From assembly GCA_946807835.1 (NCBI GenBank), contig OX327699.1, positions 19,270,014 through 19,334,013 on the forward strand: 64,000 bases of DNA, given 5' to 3'. The stretch comes from Ailanthus altissimus (Eukaryota > Streptophyta > Magnoliopsida > Sapindales > Simaroubaceae). A program made the position numbers and the translations under genes. Positions 23,409 through 35,575 of the stretch are shown here, piece after piece. Below the pieces are notes generated by a model, which ran no database searches, was not told where the DNA came from, and worked only from the letters and a program-made list of their open reading frames with translations. Numbering within the stretch: the first letter of the stretch is position 1; each line of letters opens with the position of its first letter.

Positions 23409-26108
23409 TTATGGGCTAAACAATCTTCTAGCTCTGTGAATTAGCCTACGACATATTGGACACATCTTGCTACCCCCCTCCATAATCCTGCAAAACAAAT
23501 CGTTATTAGAATCTCCGACAGATGTATGTATATGCAAACATGAAACAAGGTCATTATGCATAGTGATACCTCTGAGCACACTCATAGCAGGTTGCACAAT
23601 GGCCACATGGGACAAAGAAGCAGTTGCGTTGATCATCGTAGCAAATAACACATAATTTTGCATCATACAAGTCCTCTGAAGAGCTACTAGAAGATCCTGA
23701 ATCATCATCTTCTTCATTTGTTGTTCATATGTGAATTGAATTGGCTTCTCAGGCATTATAGGGTTAGTCTCAGATACGTCCCTTGCTGTTGTATCCATTA
23801 AGTCACTCTCACCTTCACACGCTCCAAGGTATCTCAGTACTAGAAAAATCATAACGATGATAAATCCTACAAACGAGTAAACGACATGAAAAAAAAAATC
23901 AAATTATACAGTTGGTCCAAAATATTCGAAAATAGTTGAAGCATCAAATAAGGTTTGTATCTGATCTTGTACCTAGAATTGCAATGTAAGTTATCACACG
24001 AGCCACAAAAGATAACTCGATGTACCACCCATCTAGATCACCCTGCAATTATTTTTAACAATCAAGGTTAAAATTTCAGGAAAATTTGTTAACTGGTTGA
24101 GCACGTTACAAGGGCAGAAAAAGAATGATGGCTTACATTGTTGGGTGTAGTAAGTATGACATACTGAGTATTGGGAAAGAGTTTGAGCCGGCAGGATCCC
24201 TTCAACGTTGAGCACATGTTCTTTGCTTTTGTTAGATCATATATTTTCGATGTAACATTTACAATGATTGTCAATGTTATGCTTCTAGGATTCATGTTAA
24301 TGACACCAAAATAGTACCTGTCAGCTTCCGCAACCGTGTATTCAGTATCTTTACCTGAAAGAAATATGCAGTAGATAGTCAAAGTATTGATAGCAATCAC
24401 CCACTATCTAAATAACATTATTTCTCATTTCACTTTGGATCTTTTCTCTTTATTAATGTTATTGCAGGTATGCTCTCTACAAACTAATTAACCGTGCTAG
24501 AAAATCAGATTAGGTTCATCTCAAAGCAGACACTTTTCTTTCTTATTTGAACTCCATAAACTGTCATCTGTTAGAGAAGGTGCTTGTAGCTTGTTATTTG
24601 AGCTGAAGGTCATAGATTCTACCCTATTCGGCGCGTTTGTTTTTGGAAATTTCATATTATTATTATTTTGCTCTGCTTTTATCTTTGAAAATTTTGTATA
24701 CAAATGGTAATAGGTTCGACCTATGTGGCGCGATTATTTTTGGAAACTTTTTATTATAATTAATAGGGATATTTTTTCTAACATCTTAATAAATTTCATC
24801 AATACCCATAAATTTGAAACATAGATATTATTATTTAACTTTAATGAAATATTCACCAATATCCAATCATTATAAATATTTCATCAAATTAAATAAATTT
24901 TATGTTAATTACATTAAATGACTAAATTATCCCTTATACATTAATTGAGATTAACATGAAAATGATATTTGCATGAGTTTAAAAAAAAATTAATTTCTAA
25001 TAACAAATTTGACTTTTAAAAATAATAATAAATAATACCGATTATAAAATAACAAAAAATAAAGCAAAAAATTTAAAACACTTTAAAAATAGCAAAAAAA
25101 ATAAAACAAAATATAAATAAGAAAAAGAAAAAGAAAATTTTAATAATAATAAATAAAATCTTTTAAAAATAAAAAAATAAAAAAATGGCCAACCAGCATA
25201 AGGCTGCTGCTGCCAACAACAGCCAACAGCGGTCATTTTTTACCATTGATCTCACAGATCGAGTGGCGTTTTTCAACCGCTGCTCCGGCGCCTAGACTAT
25301 TTATTTTTTAAATAAAATAAAGAAACTGGAAATGAAAAATAAAAATCATACCGTTGATTCGATCAGTGAGGACAATGGAATCAGAGGAACTAGTCTGTTT
25401 TGGCAACAATGTTTCAAATTTTCGTTCTCCTACAGCAACATGTGCACGGGTGTCATACACTAAATTTCAAATATGAGAAAATTTAGTGTATAACTTTAAT
25501 AAACCCTGCTAACCTTTAATAATAACAGCTTGAGTTTTATTTAATATGCTGGCCTGAGTTTCCCATCTCATATGGATCCTGGAACCTTTGTTCAACCAAA
25601 AAGAAAATCCCTGGAAGACAAACATTTTTAATCATTAAAAGCAATAAAATAAGCTTTTATAATAAAAGAAATCAGATTTCAAAGGATAAAATGTCACCTT
25701 GCGACTATAAGATCCGACAACGAGAAAGTTTGAGACGGTCCAATTTGTTTCATGACTTAATTCAGGCTTCTCAAAAAACCCATAAAGAAGAACCCCTTTT
25801 TTGTTATCATCCTTCGCTTCAACTCGCTCAACGAACAAAGGGCTTGCCTCCATCAATCTTGATGAGCTGGGCCCAAGCACCATGCGGCAATCTCCATAGT
25901 ACCCATATCGCAAAATCACCGAAACTGTAAGATGCAGAAGTAAAAATTGCTTGTTTCAGTTTGACTGGTCATTTCAAGAGAAATTGAAACAGAAGATGCA
26001 AAATTACATGCCACATATCCATAAGGTCAAAGGAGCTAGCAGGCGTGCCCAAGTCTCTTGCCACCGCTGAGTATGCCTAGTGGGAGGAGCCAAGACTGGC
26101 CTGAACAT
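23409..26108 (-). CDS. RING-type E3 ubiquitin ligase, APD-like, with a 1-nt frameshift
   Basis: Membrane-anchored RING E3 of the plant APD (ABERRANT POLLEN DEVELOPMENT)-like type. Inferred exons: 26108-26012, 25924-25698, 25610-25514, 25429-25352, 24354-24137, 24042-23973, 23866-23570, 23487-23409; intron 4 is the longest (997 bp). Features in order: start MFRPVLAPPTRH, first hydrophobic stretch LLAPLTLWICVSVILRYGYY, MVLGPSSSRL, LLYGFFEKPEL, a second membrane segment (VARVITYIAILGFIIVMIFLVL), an acidic/serine run, then a C-terminal C3HC4 RING: CVICYDDQRNCFFVPCGHCATC with CPICRR completed across the last intron. All junction phases agree except exon 7, which is one nucleotide short: near 23721-23731 the upstream frame (PIQFTYEQQ) no longer matches the RING frame (NEEDDDSGSS). 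Read literally, the RING is lost. The cause is a real mutation or a base error. The intron 1 donor is uncertain (GC at 26011 or GT at 26014). Confidence 0.85.
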
Positions 26109-26405
26109 GGCCACTTCAAGAGGTTTGTTGATGAGAAAGAGATGTAACAAGCATATAGTAGTGGATTTTGGTGAAGACGAAAATACTACTAGGTTTAGTG
26201 TTGTGTGGCTAATACTCCTAAGTTCAACAAATAGCCTTTTATTGTGAATGGCGGGGAATTGAATGGTAAGTATTCTTGAACGTTAGGTGTAAGTTTCAGT
26301 CTGTCCAAGAGTCTAAGGGCTTTTTCGTCGTACTAATTTTCTGGTTATTTAAGTTCCTGCTGTTAAGTTAGTAGTACTAACCAACTATGCGTTTCATAAC
26401 CTAGT

Positions 26406-26436
<31 letters not shown>

Positions 26437-26509
26437 CATTTCATAAATATTCCCGTGTAGCTAGCTGCCATTAGCCCATTACCAACAAGTGAAAAAGAAA
26501 TTTGAAAAG
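26109..26509. promoter_or_regulatory. Upstream region of the RING gene with (TA)n
   Basis: About 400 bp upstream of the minus-strand RING gene. It holds a (TA)13 microsatellite at 26411-26436 and no coding sequence. The promoter role is inferred from position only. Confidence 0.4.
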
Positions 26510-27642
26510 TATTGATCGGAAAAAATAATTTTTTGAGTTAATAAGTCTTAAATTTATTTATTAATGAGAATCAATACTTGAGGCTTCGTTTAAGTTGGAC
26601 TTGTTTGCGGAAGTCTAAATCTTCTCTTTCTTAATAGTTGCAGCAGAACTTGTAAAATACAAGCGAAGTTATCATAATAATCTCACCGAAGTAGGTTTCG
26701 ATAAATACTCTCCGATACTTAAGTCAGAAAGAGTCTTTGTGGTGGGAGACTAGTGAAAAGATTAAGCAAAATGCTGAAAGATAAAGGAAAAAAACTTTTT
26801 TTTCTGTGTCTAGTTTTTTTATTTTTTGGGCATCATCTCTTACTTTTGTTTCTTTCTCTCTTTTTTATATTATTGATATTCAGATGTCTTTTTGGGTATT
26901 TTTTCAACACATCCCGTGACATACTTCTGATTTTGCTTTTGCTGTGCTTCTGTAACACGTCATATATTCTTCTGCTGATCTTCTCCTGACATGCTTATGT
27001 TGTGCTTTTTATCACACGCCAAATATATTTCTATTGATCTTCTCATGACATGCTTCTACTACACGTTAGGTATCTTTCTAATATACATTAAGCATATTCT
27101 TGACATATTTCTCATGCATGTCTTCGCAATAGATTTGGTTAAGTGTGAGGCTAAGCTCGATCTGCTCGGAATAATTTTCTAATAAACTTTTTCTGTTCTG
27201 CTCGGCCGTGGTCGGAGGCTTTCTTAAAGACCTGGTCTTCTGATGACTTCACTAGCTATACCTGGCTGGCCTGTTCAGTAGAAAGCTGACCTAGTGTCTA
27301 TTTTAACATGGTTCTTTTATGGATCACACAAGCACTAGGATGAACCGATCTAGTTAATATGTAATTGGTACTTTTAGACGTATTCTAGCCTGTCTTGCTG
27401 AGCAGGTGTTTCAAACTGCTAATCAGGTCCTTTGAATCTGAGCAGGTTCTTTGTTGTTTAGCCCTGCTTGAGCCTAGACCGATGACTATTACCATGGGCT
27501 TGTCTTCGGAGTGGGTTGTCCTGCAAAGAGTAATGGGCTCTAAGAATGGCTTTTTCATAGGAAACATCTGGCTGGGCCCTTGAGGGCTGACTTCTTTTGG
27601 GCCTATAGGCCTTAGGCGCAAAGGTAATTTTCTGGGGGGACA
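26510..27642. mobile_element. Solo LTR, 1.1-kb family, copy 1, TSD AAAAG
   Basis: A 1133-bp non-coding block flanked by AAAAG at 26505-26509 and 27643-27647. It starts TATTGATCGG and ends GGGGGGACA. It is homologous along its length to 41051-42134. Shared landmarks are GTAGGTTTCG near 26690, repeated GTGCTTCTGT..ACACG..ATATTCTTCTGCTGATCTTC motifs (26945-27080), and the tail with GGTCCTTTGAATC, GGGCTTGTCTTCGG and TTTCTGGGG. Short ORFs inside are not conserved between the copies. Confidence 0.82.
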
Positions 27643-27647
27643 AAAAG

Positions 27648-27984
27648 AAACAGCTTTTTTTTGAATAATAGACTAAAAATAATAGATGTCAACCTTTTTA
27701 ATGAATTTTAGTCTCAATGCAATCATCACCAGCGATGAGATTGTGGTGAGGTTTTGAGTCACAAAAATAAGTTGGATCACAATTGAAACGAAGCCAATAA
27801 GATGCGGCCACGCTTCAAGGCCCACAAAAAGCTTAAATTCGACCTAGAATGTTGGTATAACTGAGCTTAGATTATTGAATATTACAAGACCAAGTGTATA
27901 ACCTGCCTAACCTAAGCGGTTATTAAGGCGAACACCCTAAGGATCATTTTCTTTTGACCCTGAAAGCATCACTTTTTTTAGGAT
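27648..27984. other. Spacer before copia-3
   Basis: About 340 bp in which no gene or repeat was recognised. Confidence 0.35.
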
Positions 27985-29085
27985 AATGATATTTACTTTA
28001 GTGCATGAGTAAATTTATAATATGAACTTAAGCATTTTATTAATTTCATATAAAATAAAAATTATGTTGAAAATTATAAGTGTTTCAAACAAACAAATGT
28101 GTTCAAGTACATCAAGTAGGGAAAAATGAATCAAGAAGAAAATAGAAAGGAATAGCCAAGCTATTGGAAAATAGCTTGACGCCGCGACACTCCGTGCTGG
28201 AACTTGAGTGCAGCAGCGCTAGGTAGCAGGGTCGCGATGCTCAGTACTAAAGACGTGACCCTTGAGAAAAGCCATCAAACGTTTCAAATATTATAGCTTT
28301 ATGAAGAGGCTTAATGTCTCTTTAGAAAGACATATATTTTCTATATATTGCAGGCACATCTCAATTGAAAAGATACCTTTTTTGAATAATTATTTTACTT
28401 GATTCGCAAATTTTTTAAAAATCAATTCATTTCAAAGTGATTACTTATTATCCAAGAAAATTGCATAAAGTGTGCACTCTTTAAATTTCACTTGTTATTG
28501 AATCCTAAAAGCTATATTACCATAAAATTCTTTTTGCATCTTGATTATTAATCTCAATGAGATGAAAATTGAAAGAACCCACCCGAATCTCTGTGTAAGG
28601 TATTGTCCGCTTTAGGGTTCACGCACGCGTCCTTCCCTCTCACGGTTTTATCCTTTATGGGCGGAATGAATCACCATCCCTAAAAGGAGCCTCACAAGGG
28701 TAAGGGAGATTTTTCCTTATAAGGCTTTCACTTTGGATGAGTCTATCCGATGTGGGATTTGGGTCATTACAATACCCCCCACCATCAAAACAGAGTCGTC
28801 CTCGGCTCGATACCAAATAAAAGAGCCCACTCGAATCCCTATGCAAGGTATTGTCTGCTTTGGGATTCACGCACGCATCATTCCCCCTCACAGTTTTGTC
28901 CTTTATGGGTGGAACGAATCACCATCCCCAAAAGGCGCCTCACAATGATAGAGGTGATTTCTCCTTATAAGGCCTTCACTTTGGACAAGTCTGTCCGATG
29001 TGAAATTTGGGTCATTACAGAAATAGTTTTAGGACAATACATTTACACTTCTTGACAACTAGTAAATAGTTGTGCCCATTATTCT
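27985..29085 (+). repeat. Copia-3 5' LTR, interrupted by a TRIM
   Basis: Matches 34940-35575 on both sides of the insertion at 28570-29019. To the left of it are the TAGCCAAGCTATTGG block (28153) and the GTGTGCACTCTT block. To the right are GGACAATACATTTACAC and CCCATTATTCTATT. Both ends are approximate. Confidence 0.65.
28570..29019 (-). mobile_element. TRIM: 450-bp miniature LTR retrotransposon
   Basis: Two direct repeats of exactly 202 bp (28570-28771 and 28818-29019) flank a 46-bp internal segment. On the minus strand each LTR starts TGTAATGACCCAAATYYCAC. One LTR ends GGGTTCTTTCA; the other ends GGGCTCTTTTA. Directly after the first-read LTR comes TTTGGTATCGAGCCGAGG, close to the initiator tRNA-Met primer-binding site TGGTATCAGAGC. 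Directly before the other is a purine tract GATGGTGGGGGGTAT. The flanks AAAAT (28565-28569) and GAAAT (29020-29024) form a target duplication with one mismatch. It has no coding capacity. It is inserted in the 5' LTR of copia-3, since the right LTR lacks it. Confidence 0.9.
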
Positions 29086-29118
29086 ATTATTTATCTAACT
29101 ATCTTAAAACCACTTCCT

Positions 29119-32100
29119 ATGGATACAACTAGTGATTTATCCTTATTGGTTGTAGCCAAATCTTTATCTGAGGCTACAAAATTCTCCATTGAATAAGAAA
29201 CACTTCAAGAGATGGCAAGGTCGAGTATTTAACACTCTGAATGTGATGAACATGGTGGAGTATCTCACCCAACCTCCTCTAGAACCCAATGCTACAAAGA
29301 AGAATTTTTCACATGGAACAAGACAAATAAGGTATGTCGTAATACCATTCTCCACACACTTTTCAATAAGCTTTATGATGTCTATTCAATATATAAATAT
29401 GCATATGAAATATAGGCACAATTAAAGAAGAAATATGTAATTGAAGATGCTGGTGCCCAAAAGATATATTGTTGCAAATTTCTTAGATTTTAAAATATTT
29501 GAAGCAATAGATATGACATCTCAAAATCATAATTTTTATTTAATAATAAATAATTTAAATAATGAGGGTATTGTTATTCCTAAGCCTTTTGTGGTTAGTT
29601 GCTTAAGTGAAAAATTATAAGATTCTTGAAAAAATTACAAAAAAAGTGACAAGCACAAAAGAAAACATTTAAAGTTGAAAGAGTCTATTATGCATATTAG
29701 AATTAAAAAGAAGAATCGTCAACATGAGAACAATGAGAAGGCTAAAGAAATTATTTTTAAGGCCAATTTGGTTGATAATGATACTAATCCTAATGAAAAG
29801 TATTAAAAGTCAATAAGTAAACCTTATTTTAAGAATTCAAAACCCTCATTCAAGAAGAAAAGTTATTATTTTGTTTATGGTAAGAATGATCATTTTATTT
29901 ATCAACATATGTACATGGAAAGAGAAAAGAAGGGACACAATAAAACTTTTAAAGCCAATTTGGTAGAGGAAGATAATGTGATTGCTGCTGTTGTGGTTTC
30001 TCAAGTGAGCATAGTTGCCAATGACAACAAAAAAATGGGTCATAGATTCTAGAACCATAAAACATATATGTGGTGATAGAAATGCTTTCAATGACTATGT
30101 TCAAGCAAGAGAATGAGAATAATAAGTTTATCTTAGTGATTCTCATCCTACATTTATTGTGGAAAAATATAATGTTCTTCTTAAATTGACTTCTGAAAAA
30201 ACTCTCATATTGAACAATATATTACATGTTCCTAACATTAGATATAATCTTATTTCTGTACTTGTGCTTGGTAAAGCAAATGTAAAAGTCTCATTTGAAT
30301 GATAAAAAATATAATGATCAAAAGTGGAACATTCATTAGAAAGAAGTATTGTTCCTGATTTGTTCAAACTGAATGTAATTGATTCAAATATTAATGAAAG
30401 TACTTCTTCAATTTATCTTATTGAGTCCTTTGATATATGGCACGAAAGATTAAGTCTCTTAAATTATCTTTATTTAAGAAAAATTAAAAGAGTTGGTTTA
30501 CTTCCTAATATGAACTTAAATAATGTTTATAAGTATGATGTATATGTAGAAGAAAAATCTACAAAGAAAAGTTATAAACCAATACCTTAGTAATCTAAAG
30601 GATAATATGACTAAAGGAGAAAAATTATTTTACATAACCTTTATAGATGATTTCTCTAGATATATCAAAATATATCTATTGAGAAATAAAAATGAGTCAT
30701 TTGATAAGTTCTTAATCTACAAACAAGAAGTTAAAAATTAACTTAATAAGAAAATTAAAAAGGTTAAGAATTGATCGATGAGGAAAATATATATCTAACT
30801 TATTTAATTCATATTACGAGGACACTAGAATTATCCATAAAGTTACACATTCTTATTCTCCAACATCAAATGGAGTAGTTGAAATAAAAAAATAGAACTT
30901 TAAAGACATGATGAATTGCATGTTAATAAATTATTAGGCTTTTATGAACTTGTGGAAGCAATTCTAATTGCTTGCCACATACAAAATAAAATTTATACAA
31001 GAAAAATAAAATTACACCTTATAAGTTATGAAAAGACTATGAGCGTAATCTATTATATCTCAAAGTGTGTGGATGTCTTGCTAAAATCTTCATTCCGGAT
31101 CCTAAAAGGAAATAGATTGAACTTAAGATCATTGATTATATATTTATAGGATATACTTATAATAGTGCTACATTTAGAATCTTGGTATTAGAAAATCATA
31201 TTAATTTGTTTGATGTAAACAATATATTATAATCTAAATATACAAAATTCTTTGAAACTGTTTTTTTAAGAAAATCAAACTAGAAAGAATATTGACTTAT
31301 TTAAATGATGATCCTTTGGAAGAGTCTAGTAATGAACTTAAAAGAAGTAAAAGAATAAGAAAAGTCATAAATTTTAGTAATGATTTCTATGTCTTCCTTA
31401 TGAAAGAAGATCTACAAATTTATAGAGAGGCAATGACCTCTCATAATGTTCATTTATAGAAAGAGGTAATAAATGATAAGATTAATTCCATTATGAGTAA
31501 TCATGTATGACAAATAGTTGATTTTTCTCTTGGAACCAAGTCTATTAGTTGTAAATGGATCTTTCAAAAAAAAGTTAAAGGTCGATGGCTCTATTGAAAA
31601 ATAAAAGGTAAGGTTAGTTGCCAACGGATTTACACAAAAGAAAGACTTTGATTAATTTGATATTTATGCTCCATTAACCAGAATTATATCTATAAGAATT
31701 TTGATTACATTGACTAAATTCATGACTTGTATATACATCAAATAGATGTCAAAATTACTTTTCTAAATGGTGATTTAGAAGATAATATTTATATAAAACA
31801 ACCTAAAGGTTGTGTGAGTACTGATACAAAACATAAAATATGCAAATTTTTGAAGTCATTATATAACTTAAAACAAACACCATAATAGTGGCATGAGAAA
31901 TTTGACAATACTCTGGTATCAAATAGTTTTATGATTAATGATTTAGAAAAATGTGTCTACTTTAAAATCTTTGCTATGAAAAAGTATATCATCATATGTC
32001 TCTATGTGGATGACATGCTTATATTCAGTTATAATATAAAAGTGATAAATGAGACTAAAAAATTGTTGCCAACTAAATTTGATATGAAAGATATAGGAGA

Positions 32101-32971
32101 AGCTGATGTTATTCTTGGAATTAAGATAATATGAACATCTAATGATCTCACCTTATCCTAAGAGCACTGTGTAGATAAATCCTTAAAAATGTTTAGATAA
32201 ATCGGTGGTAATACCTTATAATACAAGCACCAAACTATCTAAGAATACTAACCATATTGACAATTAGATCTGTTATGCACAAATAATTGGTCGTTTCATG
32301 TACTTGATGAATAATATTACGCCTGATATAACATATGTTGTATGGAGATTGAGTAGATATACTCAAAATATGAGTAAAAAACATTAGTGTACCTTAGATA
32401 AACTTGCAAAGTACTTAACAGTAGATCTCAACCTGTGATAAAATGTTATTATTATGCAAATTGAATTTCAGAATCAAATAAAATCAAGTCTACTAGTGGA
32501 TATGTGTTTACTTTAAGTGGAGGTGTTATATGTTAAAAATCTACTAAGTAGACATGCATAGCTAGATCTACCATAAAGTTTGAATTAATAGTATTGGAAA
32601 AGGCTTGTTCTGAAGTTGAGTGGTTAAGAACCATTATAAGTGATATTCCCATTTACTCTCATTCTTCTACATCAATTTCAATCCATTGTGATTTCTAACT
32701 GTAGTAGTTAGAGTTAAAAGTAAAATTTATAATAGAAAGATAGACAATACTTCTAAGACATGGTATAATTAAGTAACTATTAGAATCTGGGGTGATGAGT
32801 CTAAATTTTGTGAGGTCATAAATAAATTTGGATGATCCTCTGACTAAACCACTAACTAAGAGATTAGTGGAACATATGTCAAAGGGGATGAACTTCTACC
32901 TATAGCATAAGATAAAAGTGATGGTAACCCTACCTATGTGATTGAAGATCCTAGAAATAAGTTTATAAAAG
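29119..32971 (+). pseudogene. Copia-3 polyprotein remnant (gag to RNase H)
   Basis: Gag begins MDTTSDLSLLVVAKSL (29119) and continues, after a frame change, with HFKRWQGRVFNTLNVMNMVE. Integrase pieces are ITFIDDFSRYIKIYLL (30640-30690) and SYSPTSNGVVE near 30850. RT pieces are IYAPLTRI, KQPKGCVS, the active site CLYVDDMLIFS (about 31999-32031) and ILGIKII. RNase H ends with DPLTKPLTKRLVEHMSKGM (about 32835-32892). Stops and frameshifts are dense, so the element is inactive. Confidence 0.82.
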
Positions 32972-34302
32972 AAAGACTTTGATTAATTTGATATTTATGC
33001 TCCATTAACCAGAATTATATCTATAAGAATTTTGATTACATTGACTAAATTCATGACTTGTATATACATCAAATAGATGTCAAAATTACTTTTCTAAATG
33101 GTGATTTAGAAGATAATATTTATATAAAACAACCTAAAGGTTGTGTGAGTACTGATACAAAACATAAAATATGCAAATTTTTGAAGTCATTATATAACTT
33201 AAAACAAACACCATAATAGTGGCATGAGAAATTTGACAATACTCTGGTATCAAATAGTTTTATGATTAATGATTTAGAAAAATGTGTCTACTTTAAAATC
33301 TTTGCTATGAAAAAGTATATCATCATATGTCTCTATGTGGATGACATGCTTATATTCAGTTATAATATAAAAGTGATAAATGAGACTAAAAAATTGTTGC
33401 CAACTAAATTTGATATGAAAGATATAGGAGAAGCTGATGTTATTCTTGGAATTAAGATAATATGAACATCTAATGATCTCACCTTATCCTAAGAGCACTG
33501 TGTAGATAAATCCTTAAAAATGTTTAGATAAATCGGTGGTAATACCTTATAATACAAGCACCAAACTATCTAAGAATACTAACCATATTGACAATTAGAT
33601 CTGTTATGCACAAATAATTGGTCGTTTCATGTACTTGATGAATAATATTACGCCTGATATAACATATGTTGTATGGAGATTGAGTAGATATACTCAAAAT
33701 ATGAGTAAAAAACATTAGTGTACCTTAGATAAACTTGCAAAGTACTTAACAGTAGATCTCAACCTGTGATAAAATGTTATTATTATGCAAATTGAATTTC
33801 AGAATCAAATAAAATCAAGTCTACTAGTGGATATGTGTTTACTTTAAGTGGAGGTGTTATATGTTAAAAATCTACTAAGTAGACATGCATAGCTAGATCT
33901 ACCATAAAGTTTGAATTAATAGTATTGGAAAAGGCTTGTTCTGAAGTTGAGTGGTTAAGAACCATTATAAGTGATATTCCCATTTACTCTCATTCTTCTA
34001 CATCAATTTCAATCCATTGTGATTTCTAACTGTAGTAGTTAGAGTTAAAAGTAAAATTTATAATAGAAAGATAGACAATACTTCTAAGACATGGTATAAT
34101 TAAGTAACTATTAGAATCTGGGGTGATGAGTCTAAATTTTGTGAGGTCATAAATAAATTTGGATGATCCTCTGACTAAACCACTAACTAAGAGATTAGTG
34201 GAACATATGTCAAAGGGGATGAACTTCTACCTATAGCATAAGATAAAAGTGATGGTAACCCTACCTATGTGATTGAAGATCCTAGAAATAAGTTTATAAA
34301 AG
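31641..34302 (+). repeat. Tandem duplication of 1331 bp in copia-3 pol
   Basis: Unit 1 is 31641-32971 and unit 2 is 32972-34302. By eye the two are identical throughout, including the same internal stops and the same 67-codon ORF at 31931 and 33262. AAAAG sits at all three junctions (31636-31640, 32967-32971, 34298-34302), suggesting a 5-bp microhomology. The unit runs from the RT core through RNase H into the 3' untranslated region. Confidence 0.95.
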
Positions 34303-34328
34303 CAAGAACAAGTCACTTGTTATCTTGT

Positions 34329-34690
34329 TGTACTACTGATAATATGTTGTAAGTCATTCTCTAAGGTGAGGTAGTACATCTACAGTATGAAAGGTTGAGT
34401 GTTATACTCTTAATGAACTTTATAGCCCATTATTATATAGTAGTATGTTATTCTTCAGAACATACTTGATAGCGTGTCACCTATGTGAGTGACACTACTG
34501 ATAATATTATCTTGTGTACTACTAATAATATGTTGTAAGTCCCTCCCTAAGGTGAGGTAATACATCTACAGTATAAAAGGTTGAGTGTTATACTCTTAAT
34601 GAACTTCATGGCCCATTATTGTATAGTAGTGTGTTATTTTTCAGAACACACTTGATAGTGTGTCACCTATGTGAGTGTAAAATTGGATCA
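34329..34690 (+). repeat. Two-copy 186-bp tandem repeat in the copia-3 3' region
   Basis: GGTGAGGTARTACATCTACAG occurs at 34365 and 34551, and the flanking sequence (GGTTGAGTGTTATACTC, CTTGATAGYGTGTCACC) repeats with the same 186-bp offset. The two copies differ at several bases, so this duplication is older than the 1331-bp one. Confidence 0.88.
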
Positions 34691-34939
34691 GTTCCTATGA
34701 GAGCTAGACAGATATCTCTAGAGTACTCATGAAACCAAGACGACACAGAGTCATAAAGTGCCACATTGCTAAACATAAACAAGTTACTTTAGATTTTAAC
34801 GTGAATATTTAATCTTCTATTTTGCAACAAATGAATGGCAATTGATAAAAACTTAGTTTCACATAGTTCTTGTAAAATACGATTACTTATTAAACGGTTA
34901 ATTCATAATTTGGAAGAGCACCAATTCATATGCATTAAA

Positions 34940-35575
34940 TTTTACTTTAATTTAGAGTATATTTGCTCATTTGATTTATTTAAAATATGTGAAAAATTGT
35001 TAAAAATTACAAATGTATTTCAAATAAATAAATGTATTTCAATTACATAAAATAAGAGAAAAAAAATCAAGAGAATAGCCAAGCTATTGGAAAACAACTT
35101 GGGCACCGTGGCACACAGAAGGAGCATCGCGGTGCTCTATGCTGGAACTTGAGCATTGTAGTGTCAGGTAACAGCGCCACAACACTCAATACTAGAGATA
35201 TAACGTCTCTTGAGAAAAGCCACAAGCTTTTCAAATATTGTAAATTTATGAAGAGGTTTAGTGTCTCTCTAAAGAGACATCTCTTATTTATATATTGTAA
35301 GTACATCTCAATTGAAAATATATTTTTTTGAATAATCACTTTTCTTAATTCACAAATTCTCTACAAATCAATTAATTTTAAAGTAATTACTTATTATCCA
35401 AGAAAATTACACAAAGTGTATGCTCTTACAATTTTACTTGTCATTTAATCCTAATAAATATACTACCATACAAATTCTTTGTATTTTGATTATTAATCTT
35501 AAGGAAGTAAAAGAATTTGAAGGACAATGTATTTACACGCCTTGACATCCAATAAATAATTATATCCATTATTCT
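34940..35575 (+). repeat. Copia-3 3' LTR
   Basis: Aligns with the 5' LTR, with roughly a fifth of bases changed by eye plus indels. Strong blocks are 35073-35095 and 35212-35330. It lacks the TRIM. The start is uncertain by several tens of bases. Confidence 0.65.

Larger units (their letters stand above)
27985..35575 (+). mobile_element. Copia-3, decayed Ty1/copia element
   Basis: Two diverged LTRs in direct orientation bracket a plus-strand copia polyprotein remnant. The left LTR is about 27985-29085 (enlarged by a TRIM) and the right about 34940-35575. They share TAGCCAAGCTATTGGAAAA, GGAACTTGAGC, CTTGAGAAAAGCCA and AAGAGGYTTARTGTCTC. The outer boundaries are approximate because LTR ends and target duplication are not clear. 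The coding part contains gag, integrase, RT and RNase H pieces, and a large tandem duplication. Confidence 0.8.

Noticed and set aside
25691..25930. 79-codon plus-strand ORF
   Set aside because: Antisense shadow of exon 2 of the RING gene.
28655..29055. Several overlapping ORFs of 70-100 codons
   Set aside because: All fall in the TRIM LTRs and their reverse strand, which are non-coding repeats.
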